DNA of 64,000 nt, from positions 1 to 64,000 of the forward strand of contig DASYCO010000012.1 in NCBI GenBank assembly GCA_036500145.1. The letters are read 5' to 3'. This document shows, in pieces, positions 12,709 through 21,546 of the stretch; positions within the stretch are counted from its first letter, which is position 1, and every line of letters begins with the position of its first letter. Both the position numbers and the translations under genes were made by a program. A model generated the notes under the pieces. The model saw only the letters and a list, made by a program, of their open reading frames with translations, had not been told where the DNA came from and ran no database searches. This DNA is from CAMAVH01 sp036500145. GTDB taxonomy: Bacteria; Pseudomonadota; Alphaproteobacteria; SMXQ01.

Positions 12709-13169
12709 TGTCCGACCTGCGCGACCTTTACCAGGAAGTGATCCTGGACCATTCCAAGAAGCCGCGGAACTTCGGCCCGCTCGACCACGCCAACCACGAG
12801 GCGAAGGGCCATAACCCGCTGTGCGGCGACCGCGTCACCGTCTTCCTCGACCTTGCCGCCGACGGCACGGTCAAGGACGTGCATTTCCAGGGCTCCGGCT
12901 GCGCCATCTCCATGGCCTCCGCCTCGCTGATGACAGAACTGGTCAAGGGCAAGACCGAAGCCGAGGCCCGCGCCCTGTTCGGCAAGTTCCACGCCCTCGT
13001 CACCGGCGAGGAGCAGCCCGCCGGCGACGTCGACGGAGACGACATGGACCGCCTGGAACCGCTGACCGGCGTGCGCGAATTCCCCATGCGGGTGAAATGC
13101 GCCACCCTGCCCTGGCACACCTTCATCGCCGCGCTCGACGAGAAGCGCGCCCCCGTGGTGACCGAATGA
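12708..13169 (+). CDS. sufU: SufU-type (IscU-like) SUF sulfur-transfer/scaffold protein
   Basis: IscU-fold protein of 153 residues. Three conserved cysteines are visible in NPLCGDRV, GSGCAISMASAS and RVKCATLPWHTF. The insertion before the last cysteine (around GVREFPMRVKCATLPW) is the feature that separates SufU from IscU in Bacillus-type SUF systems, where SufU binds zinc and accepts sulfur from SufS. There is no SufE gene in the cluster, so this protein is the likely sulfur acceptor. It is coupled to sufS and to the following DUF59 gene through overlapping stop/start codons. Confidence 0.92.
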   Translation: MSDLRDLYQEVILDHSKKPRNFGPLDHANHEAKGHNPLCGDRVTVFLDLAADGTVKDVHFQGSGCAISMASASLMTELVKGKTEAEARALFGKFHALVTGEEQPAGDVDGDDMDRLEPLTGVREFPMRVKCATLPWHTFIAALDEKRAPVVTE

Positions 13170-13630
13170 CGACCGAAACCGCAGACGCCAAGACCGAAGG
13201 CCTGACGCCGACCGAGACGGCGGCGCCCGAAGCTGTCGCCCCCGAGGCCGCGACGCCCGCCTCCGCGCCCTTGAACATCCAGACGAGCGCCGCGCCCGTC
13301 CAGCTGCCGACCTTCGCCGAGGATGCCACCTTGAGCGAGAAGGTCGTGCAGGTGCTGAACACGATCCACGACCCGGAAATCCCGGTGAACATCTACGAAC
13401 TGGGCCTGGTCTATGACGTGGACGTCGCCGAGGATGGCGAAGTCAACGTCACCATGACGCTGACGACGCCGAACTGCCCGGTCGCCGGCAGCCTGCCTGG
13501 CGAGGTCGAGACCAAGATCGCCGCCATCGAGGGCGTCACCAAGGCGCATGTAAATTTGGTGTGGGAGCCGATCTGGACGCCCGAGCGCATGTCCGAAGCG
13601 GCCAAGTTGGAATTGGGCTGGCTCGGTTGA
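13166..13630 (+). CDS. sufT: SufT-like DUF59/MIP18-family Fe-S maturation protein
   Basis: 154-residue protein with a low-complexity Ala/Pro/Glu N-terminus of about 50 residues. The following DUF59 domain contains IHDPEIPVNIYELGLVYDV and TLTTPNCPVAG, with the conserved cysteine, and ends LVWEPIWTPERMSEAAKLELGW. This matches SufT/PaaD-like proteins that help deliver or mature Fe-S clusters. ATG 13166 overlaps the sufU stop by four bases. A longer frame reading back into sufU is rejected because it lacks family similarity there. Confidence 0.92.
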   Translation: MTTETADAKTEGLTPTETAAPEAVAPEAATPASAPLNIQTSAAPVQLPTFAEDATLSEKVVQVLNTIHDPEIPVNIYELGLVYDVDVAEDGEVNVTMTLTTPNCPVAGSLPGEVETKIAAIEGVTKAHVNLVWEPIWTPERMSEAAKLELGWLG

Positions 13631-13662
13631 GCCGCCCGGAAGATCGCAGGAGCTAGAGAATC

Positions 13663-14049
13663 ATGAGCACTCCGAACGCCTCCGATACGCCGAACGCGCC
13701 CAAGCCGGCTCGCGTGCGGCCGAAGCCGATCACGCTGACGGACGCCGCCGCCGCGCGTGTGCGCGCCATCATCGAGAAGAGCGACGGCAAGTCGACGATG
13801 CTGAAGATCAGCGTCGATTCGAAGGGCTGCTCGGGCCATTCCTACGTGCTGGACTACGCCAGCGAAGCCGGCCCGCTCGACGAGAAGGTCGAGGACAAGG
13901 GCGTGACGATCCTGATCGACCCCAAGGCGGCGCTGTTCATCTTCGGCACCGAGATCGACTACGTGACGGAAAAGCTGAAGTCCGGCTTCACCTTCAGCAA
14001 CCCCAACGAGACCGGCCGCTGCGGCTGCGGCGAGAGCTTCTCGGTCTAG
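13663..14049 (+). CDS. sufA: A-type Fe-S carrier (SufA/ErpA/IscA family)
   Basis: 128-residue HesB/IscA-fold carrier that passes assembled clusters to apoproteins. It begins after a ~20-residue Pro/Ala/Asn-rich leader, then ITLTDAAAARVRAIIE. The three cluster-ligand cysteines are DSKGCSGHSYVL and, near the C-terminus, ETGRCGCGESF. It is the last gene of the SUF operon, 32 bases after the DUF59 gene, and is followed by a hairpin. SufA, ErpA and IscA cannot be told apart on sequence alone; position favours SufA. Confidence 0.93.
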   Translation: MSTPNASDTPNAPKPARVRPKPITLTDAAAARVRAIIEKSDGKSTMLKISVDSKGCSGHSYVLDYASEAGPLDEKVEDKGVTILIDPKAALFIFGTEIDYVTEKLKSGFTFSNPNETGRCGCGESFSV

Positions 14050-14055
14050 GCAGAT

Positions 14056-14074
14056 GACGGTTTAGCAAACCGTC
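14056..14074 (+). terminator. Hairpin at the end of the SUF operon
   Basis: GACGGTTT and AAACCGTC pair around an AGC loop seven bases after the stop of the A-type carrier gene. There is no strong T run, so it may act as an mRNA 3-prime stabiliser as much as a terminator. Confidence 0.5.
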
Positions 14075-14116
14075 GCCTTCACTAGCCGCTCTTAAAAGGC
14101 CGTCCTTATTAAAGAT

Positions 14117-14206
14117 CGTCACCCTCGGGCTTGACCCGAGGGTCCATTCATCAAGCGCTCAAGTGGCGGCAAGATGGATCCTCGGGTCAAGCCCGAGGAT
14201 GACGAG
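14117..14206. repeat. REP-like inverted repeat pair
   Basis: Two ~31-base arms (14117-14147 and 14176-14206) are inverted copies differing at only about two positions. Each arm is itself a small palindrome: CCTCGGG and CCCGAGG flank CTTGA. They lie between the SUF operon and a convergent hydrolase gene, as intergenic REP/BIME elements do. Similar CTCGGGCTTGACCCGAG elements are common in alphaproteobacterial genomes (from general knowledge). The gap between the arms holds no gene. Confidence 0.75.
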
Positions 14207-14282
14207 GTTCGAAAATCTCTCCCTTCGTCATGGCCGCACATGTTGCGGCCATGACTGTTTCTGGGGCCGGAATCGGCGCCGC

Positions 14283-15191
14283 TCACTTCATGAAATTGAC
14301 GAGCAGCGGAATCGTCTGGTCGGGGGCTTCGTCGATCAGCCAATGGCCCGAGCCTTTGATGATGACGCCGGTGACGTTGTCGTCGACGAGCTTGCCCTGG
14401 TCGATCAGGAATTGCCCGCCCGCCTTCTCGCCCGACAGCACCAGCATCGGCATGTGCAGCGTCGTCTTGGCGAAGCCGGCGAAGTCCTTTGCGTCCTGCT
14501 CGAAGTTCCGGAAATACTCGAAGCCGGCGAAAATAGCGCCGGGCTGTGCGTAGGCCTGCGTGTAGAGCTGGCGGTCGGCCTCGGAAATCGACTTGGTGCG
14601 GTCGGCGGCGAAGTCGTTCCAGAAATGGTCGAGGTAGATCCGCTCGCGTCCGGCGACCAGCTTCAGCGGCGTCTCGCCGTAGAAGTGGAAATGCCAGAGG
14701 TCGCGCAGCAGCCAGACGCTCGTCCAGTCGCCGACGCCCGGCAGGAAGGCGTCCATCAGAACAATGCGGTCGACCTCGGCCGGATATTGCGCGGCATAGG
14801 CGTAAGCCACCATCAGGCCGATGTCGTGGCCGGCGATCTTCACCTTCTTGAAGCCGAGCGACAGCGCCAGCTCGTGGATGTCCTTGGCCATGTTCTTCTT
14901 GTCGTAGCCCGTCTCGGGCTTAGCCGAGCCGCCGTTGCCGCGCATGTCGGCGGCGATGACCGTGTGGGTCTTCGCCAGTTCGGCCATCAGCGGCAGCCAC
15001 ATGTGGCTGGTCTGGCCGAAGCCGTGCAGAAGGATGACCGGATCGCCCTGGCCGGCCGCGAGATAGTGGATCGTCGTGCCGTTAACCTCGGCCGAACGGT
15101 CGGCGACGGCGAGGGTCTGGGCGGACGCGCTGACGCTCCCCATGGCCATGGTCGCGGCGACGAGGCCCCCTGCCAGAACGCGATGGATCAT
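14283..15191 (-). CDS. Exported alpha/beta hydrolase (epoxide hydrolase/dehalogenase-like)
   Basis: 302-residue hydrolase with an N-terminal signal peptide (hydrophobic 6-20, cleavage near SASAQ), predicted periplasmic. It has the oxyanion-region motif LLHGFGQTSHMW. The nucleophile elbow is GHDIGLMVAYA, with Asp as nucleophile, which points to epoxide hydrolase or haloalkane/haloacetate dehalogenase chemistry, not a serine esterase. The catalytic His is in IKGSGHWLIDEAP near the C-terminus. It is a monocistronic gene whose 3-prime end faces the REP-like repeat. The substrate is unknown. Confidence 0.85.
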   Translation of the reverse strand: MIHRVLAGGLVAATMAMGSVSASAQTLAVADRSAEVNGTTIHYLAAGQGDPVILLHGFGQTSHMWLPLMAELAKTHTVIAADMRGNGGSAKPETGYDKKNMAKDIHELALSLGFKKVKIAGHDIGLMVAYAYAAQYPAEVDRIVLMDAFLPGVGDWTSVWLLRDLWHFHFYGETPLKLVAGRERIYLDHFWNDFAADRTKSISEADRQLYTQAYAQPGAIFAGFEYFRNFEQDAKDFAGFAKTTLHMPMLVLSGEKAGGQFLIDQGKLVDDNVTGVIIKGSGHWLIDEAPDQTIPLLVNFMK

Positions 15192-15315
15192 CGAAATTCC
15201 CCCCTTGCTGCGGACGCGCGATCATTCGCCCGACCGTCTCTTCTCGGACTTTGTACAGGCGAAGTATGACGAAGCGCGGACTGGCCGTCGCGCCCCTGCC
15301 GAGTCCGCCTAAGGC

Positions 15316-16356
15316 TTAGGCGCGCAGCCGCTCGCCCTCGGGCAGCGGATCGCCGGCGCGCCAGTCGAGCGCCCATTCCGGCAAGGCTTCCATGGCGCGC
15401 TCGATCACGTCGGCCCCTGCCCCGTCCGGCACGGCGCCTTCGGTGAGCAGGCGTCGCCAGGTGCGAGCACGCGGCACGCCGTTGAACAGGCCGAGGATGT
15501 GGCGCGTCATGTGGCGCAGCGCAACGCCGGCTTCGAGTTCGGCCCGCACGTAGACGAGGAAGCACCCGAGGATTTCGCGGCGGCTCGGCACGAGGCCTTC
15601 GACGCCGAAGACGCGGCGGTCGGCCTCGGCCAGGATGTAGGGCGTCTCGTAGGCGGCGCGGCCGATCATCACGCCGTCGATCTTCTCCAGATGCGCGACC
15701 GCGTCGTCGATGGTGCGCACGCCGCCGTTGAGGATGATCTCGAACTGCGGGAAGTCCTGCTTCAGCCGATAGACCGTCTCATAGGTCAGCGGCGGAATCT
15801 CGCGGTTCTGCTTCGGGCTGAGGCCGGAAAGCCAGGCCTTGCGCGCATGGACGGTGAAGCTGCGGCAGCCCGCTTCGCTGACGATGCGCACGAAGCGCGT
15901 CAGCGCCTCATAGCTGTCGGTGTCGTCGACGCCGATGCGGTGCTTCACCGTCACGGGCACGGACACGGCCTCGCGCATGGCGGCGACGCAGTCGCGCACC
16001 AGCTCCGGTTCTAGCATCAGGCAGGCGCCGAAGCGGCCGGTCTGCACCTTCTCGCTCGGGCAGCCGACGTTGAGATTGATCTCGTCGTAGCCGAGCGCCG
16101 CGCCGAGGCGCGCCGCGTCCGCCAGCATCGCCGGATCGGAGCCTCCGAGCTGCAGCGCCACGGGATGCTCGGCCGGATCGTAGGCGAGCAGGCGTGGGCG
16201 GTCGCCACGCAGGATGGCATGGGCGGTGATCATCTCGGTATAGAGCAGCGCGCGCGCGGAAATCAGGCGCAGGAAGAACCGCTCATGGCGGTCCGTCCAG
16301 TCCATCATCGGCGCGACGCTCAACCGCCTGTCGAGCGGATGCTCCTGGTTGCCCAA
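15316..16356 (-). CDS. dusA: tRNA-dihydrouridine synthase DusA
   Basis: FMN enzyme reducing uridines 20 and 20a in the tRNA D-loop. LSVAPMMDWTDRHERFFLRL near the N-terminus and NVGCPSEKVQTGRFGACLM, with the catalytic Cys, are diagnostic for DusA. The FMN-binding HARKAWLSGLSPKQNRE, NGGVRT and MIGRAAYETPY follow. I place the start at TTG 16356, four bases downstream of AGGAGA, giving 346 residues, the usual DusA size. An ATG at 16440 would add 28 Arg/Pro-rich residues with no similarity. It is divergent from livJ. Confidence 0.9.
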   Translation of the reverse strand: MGNQEHPLDRRLSVAPMMDWTDRHERFFLRLISARALLYTEMITAHAILRGDRPRLLAYDPAEHPVALQLGGSDPAMLADAARLGAALGYDEINLNVGCPSEKVQTGRFGACLMLEPELVRDCVAAMREAVSVPVTVKHRIGVDDTDSYEALTRFVRIVSEAGCRSFTVHARKAWLSGLSPKQNREIPPLTYETVYRLKQDFPQFEIILNGGVRTIDDAVAHLEKIDGVMIGRAAYETPYILAEADRRVFGVEGLVPSRREILGCFLVYVRAELEAGVALRHMTRHILGLFNGVPRARTWRRLLTEGAVPDGAGADVIERAMEALPEWALDWRAGDPLPEGERLRA

Positions 16357-16501
16357 ATTTTCTCCTGTCCTGCACGGTCGCGGCGGCCGCGAAGCCGCCT
16401 CCGTCCCCTTCCCTCGCGGTCCGGGCCGGGGCATACTCATCCTTATTCTTCATGCGCTTGGAGCGCAATCCGTTTGCGTCACCTCAGATAAAGGGACTGC
16501 C

Positions 16502-17647
16502 ATGTCGCTCTTCAAGCTCGCCGCGCCTTTGTTCGTCGCCGGCCTCGCCTTCGCCGCGTCCTCCGCCAGCGCCCAGGAACAAGTCGTCAAAATCGGCCAT
16601 GTCGGGCCCATCACCGGATCCATCGCCCACATGGGCAAGGACAACGAAAACGGCGCCCGCATGGCGATCGAAGACCTGAACGCCAAGGGCATCATCCTCG
16701 CCGGCAAGAAAATCCGCTTCCAGCTTCAGGCCGAAGACGACGCCGGCGACCCCAAGCAAGGCACCGCCGCCGCGACCAAGCTCGTCGACGCCAAAGTGTC
16801 GGCCGTCATCGGCCATCTCAATTCCGGCACCACCATCCCCGCATCCAAGATCTACGCCGACGCCGGCATCCCGCAGGTCTCGCCGTCGGCCACCAATCCG
16901 CGCTACACCCTGCAGGGCTTCAAGACGGCGTTTCGCGTCGTCGCCAACGACTCGCAGCTCGGCAACGTGCTCGGCCAATATGCCGTGAAGACGATGGGCG
17001 CCAAGACCGTCGCCGTCATCGACGACCGCACCGCCTACGGCCAAGGCGTGGCCGAGGAATTCGCCAAGGGCGTGAAGGCCGCAGGCGGCACGATCATTTC
17101 CAACCAGTACACCACCGACAAGGCGACGGACTTCAGCGCGATCTTGACCGCGATCAAGGCGCGCAAGCCCGACGTGATCTTCTTCGGCGGCATCGACGCC
17201 GTCGGCGGCCCGATGCTGCGCCAGATGAAGCAGCTGGGCCTGACCGCGAAATTCATGGGCGGCGACGGCATCTGCACCGGCACCCTGCCGAGCCTGGCCG
17301 GCGGCGGCCTGGCCGACGACCTGGTCGTCTGCGCCGAAGCCGGCGGCACGCCCGACTCCGAGAAGAAGGCCATGGACGACTTCCGCGACGCCTACAAGAA
17401 GCGCTTCGGCATCGACATCGTCTACAACGCCGGCTACGCCTACGACGCCACCATGGTCGTCGTGGCGGCCATGCAGAAGGCCGATTCCTGGGAGCCGGCG
17501 AAGTACCTGCCCGAGCTCGCCAAGATCGACTACAAGGGCGTCACCGGCAATATCGCCTTCGACGAGCATGGCGACCTGCGCGACGGCTTCCTGACCCTCT
17601 ATACCTACAAAGGCGACAAGCGCACCCAGATCGCCGTCGTCAAATAA
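16502..17647 (+). CDS. livJ: Branched-chain amino acid ABC transporter, periplasmic binding protein
   Basis: 381-residue Leu/Ile/Val-type binding protein. The signal peptide spans residues 1-24 (cleavage at ASAQE), and the type I periplasmic fold starts VVKIGHVGPITGSIAHMGKDNENGARMAIED. SAVIGHLNSGTTIPASKIYADAGIPQVSPSATNP is the ligand-binding region typical of LivJ/LivK. Its stop lies 17 bases from the convergent stop of livF. The four other Liv components are on the opposite strand, so expression from a separate promoter is likely. It may bind another amino acid or an amide such as urea. Confidence 0.92.
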   Translation: MSLFKLAAPLFVAGLAFAASSASAQEQVVKIGHVGPITGSIAHMGKDNENGARMAIEDLNAKGIILAGKKIRFQLQAEDDAGDPKQGTAAATKLVDAKVSAVIGHLNSGTTIPASKIYADAGIPQVSPSATNPRYTLQGFKTAFRVVANDSQLGNVLGQYAVKTMGAKTVAVIDDRTAYGQGVAEEFAKGVKAAGGTIISNQYTTDKATDFSAILTAIKARKPDVIFFGGIDAVGGPMLRQMKQLGLTAKFMGGDGICTGTLPSLAGGGLADDLVVCAEAGGTPDSEKKAMDDFRDAYKKRFGIDIVYNAGYAYDATMVVVAAMQKADSWEPAKYLPELAKIDYKGVTGNIAFDEHGDLRDGFLTLYTYKGDKRTQIAVVK

Positions 17648-17664
17648 GACGGAGCGAGTGACGC

Positions 17665-18390
17665 CTACTCTTCGCCGAGATAGGCCGACTTGACCCGCGG
17701 ATCGTCCAATATCGCAGCCGCCGGCCCTTCCATGACGATCGACCCCGATTCCATCACGTAGCCGCGGTGCGCGGCCTGCAGGGCCAATCGCGCGTTCTGC
17801 TCGACCAGAAGAATGGTCACGCCCTGGGCGGACACGCTGCGGATCACTTCGAAGATCCGCTGCACCATGATCGGGGCCAGGCCCATGGACGGCTCGTCCA
17901 GCAGCAGCAGGCGCGGACGCGACATCAGCGCGCGCGCCATGGCCAGCATCTGCTGCTCGCCGCCCGACAGCGCGCCCGCCATCTGGCCCGCTCTTTCCTT
18001 CAAGCGCGGGAAAGTCTCGAACCAACGCGCGATGTCGTCCGCGATCTGCCGCTTGTCTTCGACGGTGTAGGCCCCCATCAGCAGATTCTCGTGCACGCTC
18101 ATTCGCGCGAAGACGCCGCGCCCTTCCGGCACCATGACCAACTTCCGTTCGGTCAGCTCGAACGACTTCACGCCAGCGAGCGGCTCGCCGAGATACTCGA
18201 TCCGCCCTTCCGTCCGCGAGAGCGGCAGCGTCGCCGTGATCGCCTTCAGCATTGTGGTCTTGCCGGCGCCGTTGGCGCCGATCAGCGCAACAAGCTCGCC
18301 TTCATCCACATGCAGCGAGACGCCCTTGAGCGCCTGGATGCCGCCGTAGGCCACCCGCAGGTCGCGAACGGACAGCACCTTGCCGCTCAA
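17665..18390 (-). CDS. livF: Branched-chain amino acid ABC transporter ATP-binding protein LivF
   Basis: 241-residue ATPase of the Liv importer. Walker A is GANGAGKTT near residues 38-46, the signature LSGGEQQMLAMARALM, and Walker B LLLLDEPSMGLAP. The protein starts at TTG 18390, whose last bases overlap the livG stop as TTGA. A longer frame into livG has no similarity. It is the last gene of the minus-strand livHMGF operon, with its 3-prime end facing livJ. Confidence 0.93.
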   Translation of the reverse strand: MSGKVLSVRDLRVAYGGIQALKGVSLHVDEGELVALIGANGAGKTTMLKAITATLPLSRTEGRIEYLGEPLAGVKSFELTERKLVMVPEGRGVFARMSVHENLLMGAYTVEDKRQIADDIARWFETFPRLKERAGQMAGALSGGEQQMLAMARALMSRPRLLLLDEPSMGLAPIMVQRIFEVIRSVSAQGVTILLVEQNARLALQAAHRGYVMESGSIVMEGPAAAILDDPRVKSAYLGEE

Positions 18391-19199
18391 TGGTCGGCCC
18401 CCAGGTAGGCGGCGATGACCGCGGGATCCTTCTGCACGGCGGCCGGCGCGCCTTCGGCGATGACCTTGCCGTAGTCGAGCACCGTGATGCGGTCGCACAG
18501 TCCCATCACCAGCTTCACGTCATGCTCGATCAGCAGAAGGGTCCGGCCGTCGTCGCGAATCCGCAGCAGCAATTCGCGCAGTCCCAGCTTTTCGGTCGCG
18601 TTCATGCCAGCGGCGGGCTCGTCGAGCGCCAGCAGCAGCGGATCGGTGGCCAACGCCCGTGCGATCTCGAGACGCCTCTGGTCGCCATAGGAGAGATGGC
18701 GCGCGGTGCGCCCGGCAAGATGGCCGATGCCGGCGAACTCCAGCAGCTCCTGCGCGCGGTCGCATATGGCGGCCTCCTCCGCGCGCGCGGCGCGATGCTT
18801 GAAGACCGCGCCGAACACGCCCTGCGAGGTGCGCACATGGCGCCCCACCATGACGTTCTCCAGCGCCGTCATGTCGCCGAACAGCCGGATGTTCTGGAAC
18901 GTGCGGGCGATGCCGGCTTTCGCCACGCGATGCGGCGCGGACGGCGCATAAGGCACGCCGCGCAATTCGAAAAGCCCCGCGTCCGGCCGATAGAGGCCGG
19001 TGATGACGTTGAACAGGGTCGTCTTGCCGGCCCCGTTCGGACCGATGAGCCCATAAATCTGCCCAGGCTGGATTTCCAGCCCGACGTCCGACAAGGCCTG
19101 GAGCCCGCCGAAGTGCTTGCTGGCGCCGCTGACCTTCAACAAGGGAATGCCGTCGACATTTCCTTGAGACGCGGCGCGGGCTTCGCTTTCCGTCGTCAT
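18387..19199 (-). CDS. livG: Branched-chain amino acid ABC transporter ATP-binding protein LivG
   Basis: 270-residue ATPase with Walker A GPNGAGKTT, the signature LSYGDQRRLEIARALA, Walker B LLALDEPAAGMN and the LivG-typical C-terminal extension VIAEGAPAAVQKDPAVIAAYLG. ATG 19199 overlaps the livM stop by four bases (ATGA). An extended open frame upstream runs across livM and is not coding. It pairs with LivF to energise the LivH/LivM pore. Confidence 0.94.
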   Translation of the reverse strand: MTTESEARAASQGNVDGIPLLKVSGASKHFGGLQALSDVGLEIQPGQIYGLIGPNGAGKTTLFNVITGLYRPDAGLFELRGVPYAPSAPHRVAKAGIARTFQNIRLFGDMTALENVMVGRHVRTSQGVFGAVFKHRAARAEEAAICDRAQELLEFAGIGHLAGRTARHLSYGDQRRLEIARALATDPLLLALDEPAAGMNATEKLGLRELLLRIRDDGRTLLLIEHDVKLVMGLCDRITVLDYGKVIAEGAPAAVQKDPAVIAAYLGADH

Positions 19200-20404
19200 G
19201 CCCTGGTCTCGTCCGCAGCTTCCTGGTTCAGCGCGGCTTGCGGCCGGTTCTCCGGCCGCGACGACGGCCACAGCCCCGCAGGACGCGCCAGCATGACGAG
19301 GATCAAGGCCAGTCCATAGAGCAGCTGGCGCAGCACTTCGGCATCGATCCAGACCTTGCCGAACAGCTCCAGCTGAATCGGCTCGACCACGTGGCGTAGC
19401 AGTTCGGGCAGCGTCGCCAGCAGCGCGCCGCCGAGCACCACGCCGGGGATGTGGCCGATGCCGCCCAGCACGACCATCGCCAGGATGGCGATCGATTCGG
19501 TCAAGGTGAAGGATTCCGGCGACACGAACCCTTGGAAGGCGCCGAACATGCTGCCCGCCACGCCGCCGAACGTCGCACCCATGGCGAAAGCCAGCAATTT
19601 GACGTTGCGCGTATTGATCCCCATCGCGCCGGCGGCGGTCTCGTCCTCGCGCAGCGCCACCCAGGCGCGCCCAAGGCGCGAATTCTGCAGGCGCAGCGAG
19701 ATGAAGATGATCAATGCGCATTGCGCCAGGAACAGGAAGTAGTAGGCGTTGACGGAGGGCATGCTCATGCCCAGCAGATGCACCGTCGAGCCGGAGCCCG
19801 GCTCGCCCGCGAGCGACAGGCCGAAGATGCGGATGGGGTCGATCCTGTCGATGCCCTGCGGGCCGTTTGTGATGTTCACCGGGCCGTTCAGGTTGTTCAT
19901 GAAGATTCGGGTGATCTCGCCGAAGCCGAGCGTGACGATGGCGAGATAGTCGCCGCGCAGCCGCAGCGTCGGCGCGCCGAGGACGACGCCGAAGATTCCC
20001 GCCAGCAGCGCCGCGAGCGGCACGATCATCCACAGCGAGAGATGGATGCCGTTCTGCGCGATTTCCGGGCCGCACAGCCAGATCAGGAAATGGCCGATGG
20101 CCGGGTAGGTATTGACGAAGGACTCGATGACGCTGGCGACCTGCGGCGAGGCGAACATTCCCGCCGTATAGGCGCCGATGGCATAGAAGGCGATATAGCC
20201 GAGGTCGAGCAGGCCGGCGAAGCCGACCACGATGTTCAAGCCCAGCGCCAGCATGATGTAGAGCAGCGCCATGTCGGCGATGCGCACCCAGGAATTTCCG
20301 AATGGGCTGGCGACGAAGGGGAAGATCAGCGCCACGGCGACCAGCGCGGCCAAGCCGGCGATGCGGATGCGGCGCGTGTTGCCGGCGGCGACGGGTCGGT
20401 TCAA
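19196..20404 (-). CDS. livM: Branched-chain amino acid ABC transporter permease LivM
   Basis: Inner-membrane permease of 402 residues with about ten hydrophobic helices. It includes the conserved ALGLNIVVGFAGLLDLGYIAFYAIGAY near the N-terminus and GGIGHIPGVVLGGALLATLPELLR near the C-terminus. A 50-residue insertion around residues 95-130 (WLCGPEIAQNGIHLSLW) is common in LivM. The apparent start is TTG 20404, 10 bases after the livH stop, with a GAGGGCGG-like ribosome site. Its 3-prime end is coupled to livG. Confidence 0.93.
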   Translation of the reverse strand: MNRPVAAGNTRRIRIAGLAALVAVALIFPFVASPFGNSWVRIADMALLYIMLALGLNIVVGFAGLLDLGYIAFYAIGAYTAGMFASPQVASVIESFVNTYPAIGHFLIWLCGPEIAQNGIHLSLWMIVPLAALLAGIFGVVLGAPTLRLRGDYLAIVTLGFGEITRIFMNNLNGPVNITNGPQGIDRIDPIRIFGLSLAGEPGSGSTVHLLGMSMPSVNAYYFLFLAQCALIIFISLRLQNSRLGRAWVALREDETAAGAMGINTRNVKLLAFAMGATFGGVAGSMFGAFQGFVSPESFTLTESIAILAMVVLGGIGHIPGVVLGGALLATLPELLRHVVEPIQLELFGKVWIDAEVLRQLLYGLALILVMLARPAGLWPSSRPENRPQAALNQEAADETRA

Positions 20405-20414
20405 GGCGCCGCCC

Positions 20415-21344
20415 TCATGCGCGGTCGGCGACGCGCTCGCCCATGATGCCCGACGGCCGCAGCATCAGCACGCCGACCAGCACGATGAAGGCGAAAATAT
20501 CCTGGTAGTTGCTTCCGAGAAATCCCCCGGTCACGTCGCCGATGTAGCCGGCGCCCAGGCTTTCGATCAAGCCGAGCAAGATCCCGCCCAGCATCGCGCC
20601 GTAGATGTTGCCGATGCCGCCCAGCACGGCGGCGCTGAACGCCTTGAGCCCCGGCAGGAACCCCATCGCGAAATGCGCGCCGGAATAATTGGCCGCCCAC
20701 ATCACGCCGGCGATCGCGGCAAGGGCGGCACCAATGGCGAAGGTGGCGACGATGACCCGGTCGGTGCTCACTCCCATCAGGCCGGCCACGCGGGGGTTTT
20801 CCGCGGTCGCCCGCATCGCGCGGCCCAGCCGCGTCTTCTCGATCACGACCGCCAGGCTCGCCATGGCGGCCAGCGCGAGGGCCAATAGCAGGATCTGCGT
20901 CGGCGTGATGAGCGCGCCCCCCACCTCGACCGGCGCGGACGGCAGCAGCTGGGGAAACGGTATGGGATTGCGGCCCCATATCATCATGGCCAGGGTCTGC
21001 AAGAAGATGGAGACGCCGATGGCCGTGATGAGCGGCGCCAGCCGCGACGAGCCGCGCAGCCGGCGGTAAGCCACCCGTTCCACGAGCACGTTGACGGCGA
21101 CGCAGACCGGCACGGCGCCCACGATGGCGATGCCGAGCTGCAGGCCGCCGGGCAGGCCCGGCGCCAGTTCGTTCAGCAGGCGCAGGATCGTCACCGCTGC
21201 CATCGCGCCGATCATCAGAATCGCGCCATGGGCGAAGTTGATCAGGTCGAGCACCCCATAGACCATGGTGTAGCCCAGCGCGATCAGCGCATACATGCTG
21301 CCCAATACGAGGCCGTTGATGATCTGCTGAAGAAGTATGTCCAT
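20415..21344 (-). CDS. livH: Branched-chain amino acid ABC transporter permease LivH
   Basis: 309-residue inner-membrane permease, first gene of livHMGF. The start MDILLQQIINGLVLGSMYAL is characteristic. Further family motifs are GYTMVYGVLDLINFAHG, RAMRATAENPRVAGLMGV and FSAAVLGGIGNIYGAMLGG. I place the start at ATG 21344; the frame stays open upstream but into non-homologous sequence. The upstream 200 bases are shared with a divergent ABC operon and should contain promoters for both. Confidence 0.94.
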   Translation of the reverse strand: MDILLQQIINGLVLGSMYALIALGYTMVYGVLDLINFAHGAILMIGAMAAVTILRLLNELAPGLPGGLQLGIAIVGAVPVCVAVNVLVERVAYRRLRGSSRLAPLITAIGVSIFLQTLAMMIWGRNPIPFPQLLPSAPVEVGGALITPTQILLLALALAAMASLAVVIEKTRLGRAMRATAENPRVAGLMGVSTDRVIVATFAIGAALAAIAGVMWAANYSGAHFAMGFLPGLKAFSAAVLGGIGNIYGAMLGGILLGLIESLGAGYIGDVTGGFLGSNYQDIFAFIVLVGVLMLRPSGIMGERVADRA

Positions 21345-21546
21345 ACGGTCTCGGTAGGCCTCGCAAGTTTCGGGCCAAATACTCGCGTGTGAAGGCCGGC
21401 CCGTCAACATCGGCGAAGCCGCCGATGACTCATGCGCGTGGGACGCCCAGCCGTCGTTTGCCGAGGATGGGCGTTCACGCGCTCGAAATATGCTATTTTG
21501 ACGCGTTTTGGAAAGCGCCCTGTCGGCGCAGGCCAGGAAGCTGCAG

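Noticed and set aside
21361..21546. Possible structured element between livH and the OpuC-like operon
   Set aside because: A CATCGGC/GCCGATG stem is present but short and common at this GC content; no further structure supports a riboswitch.
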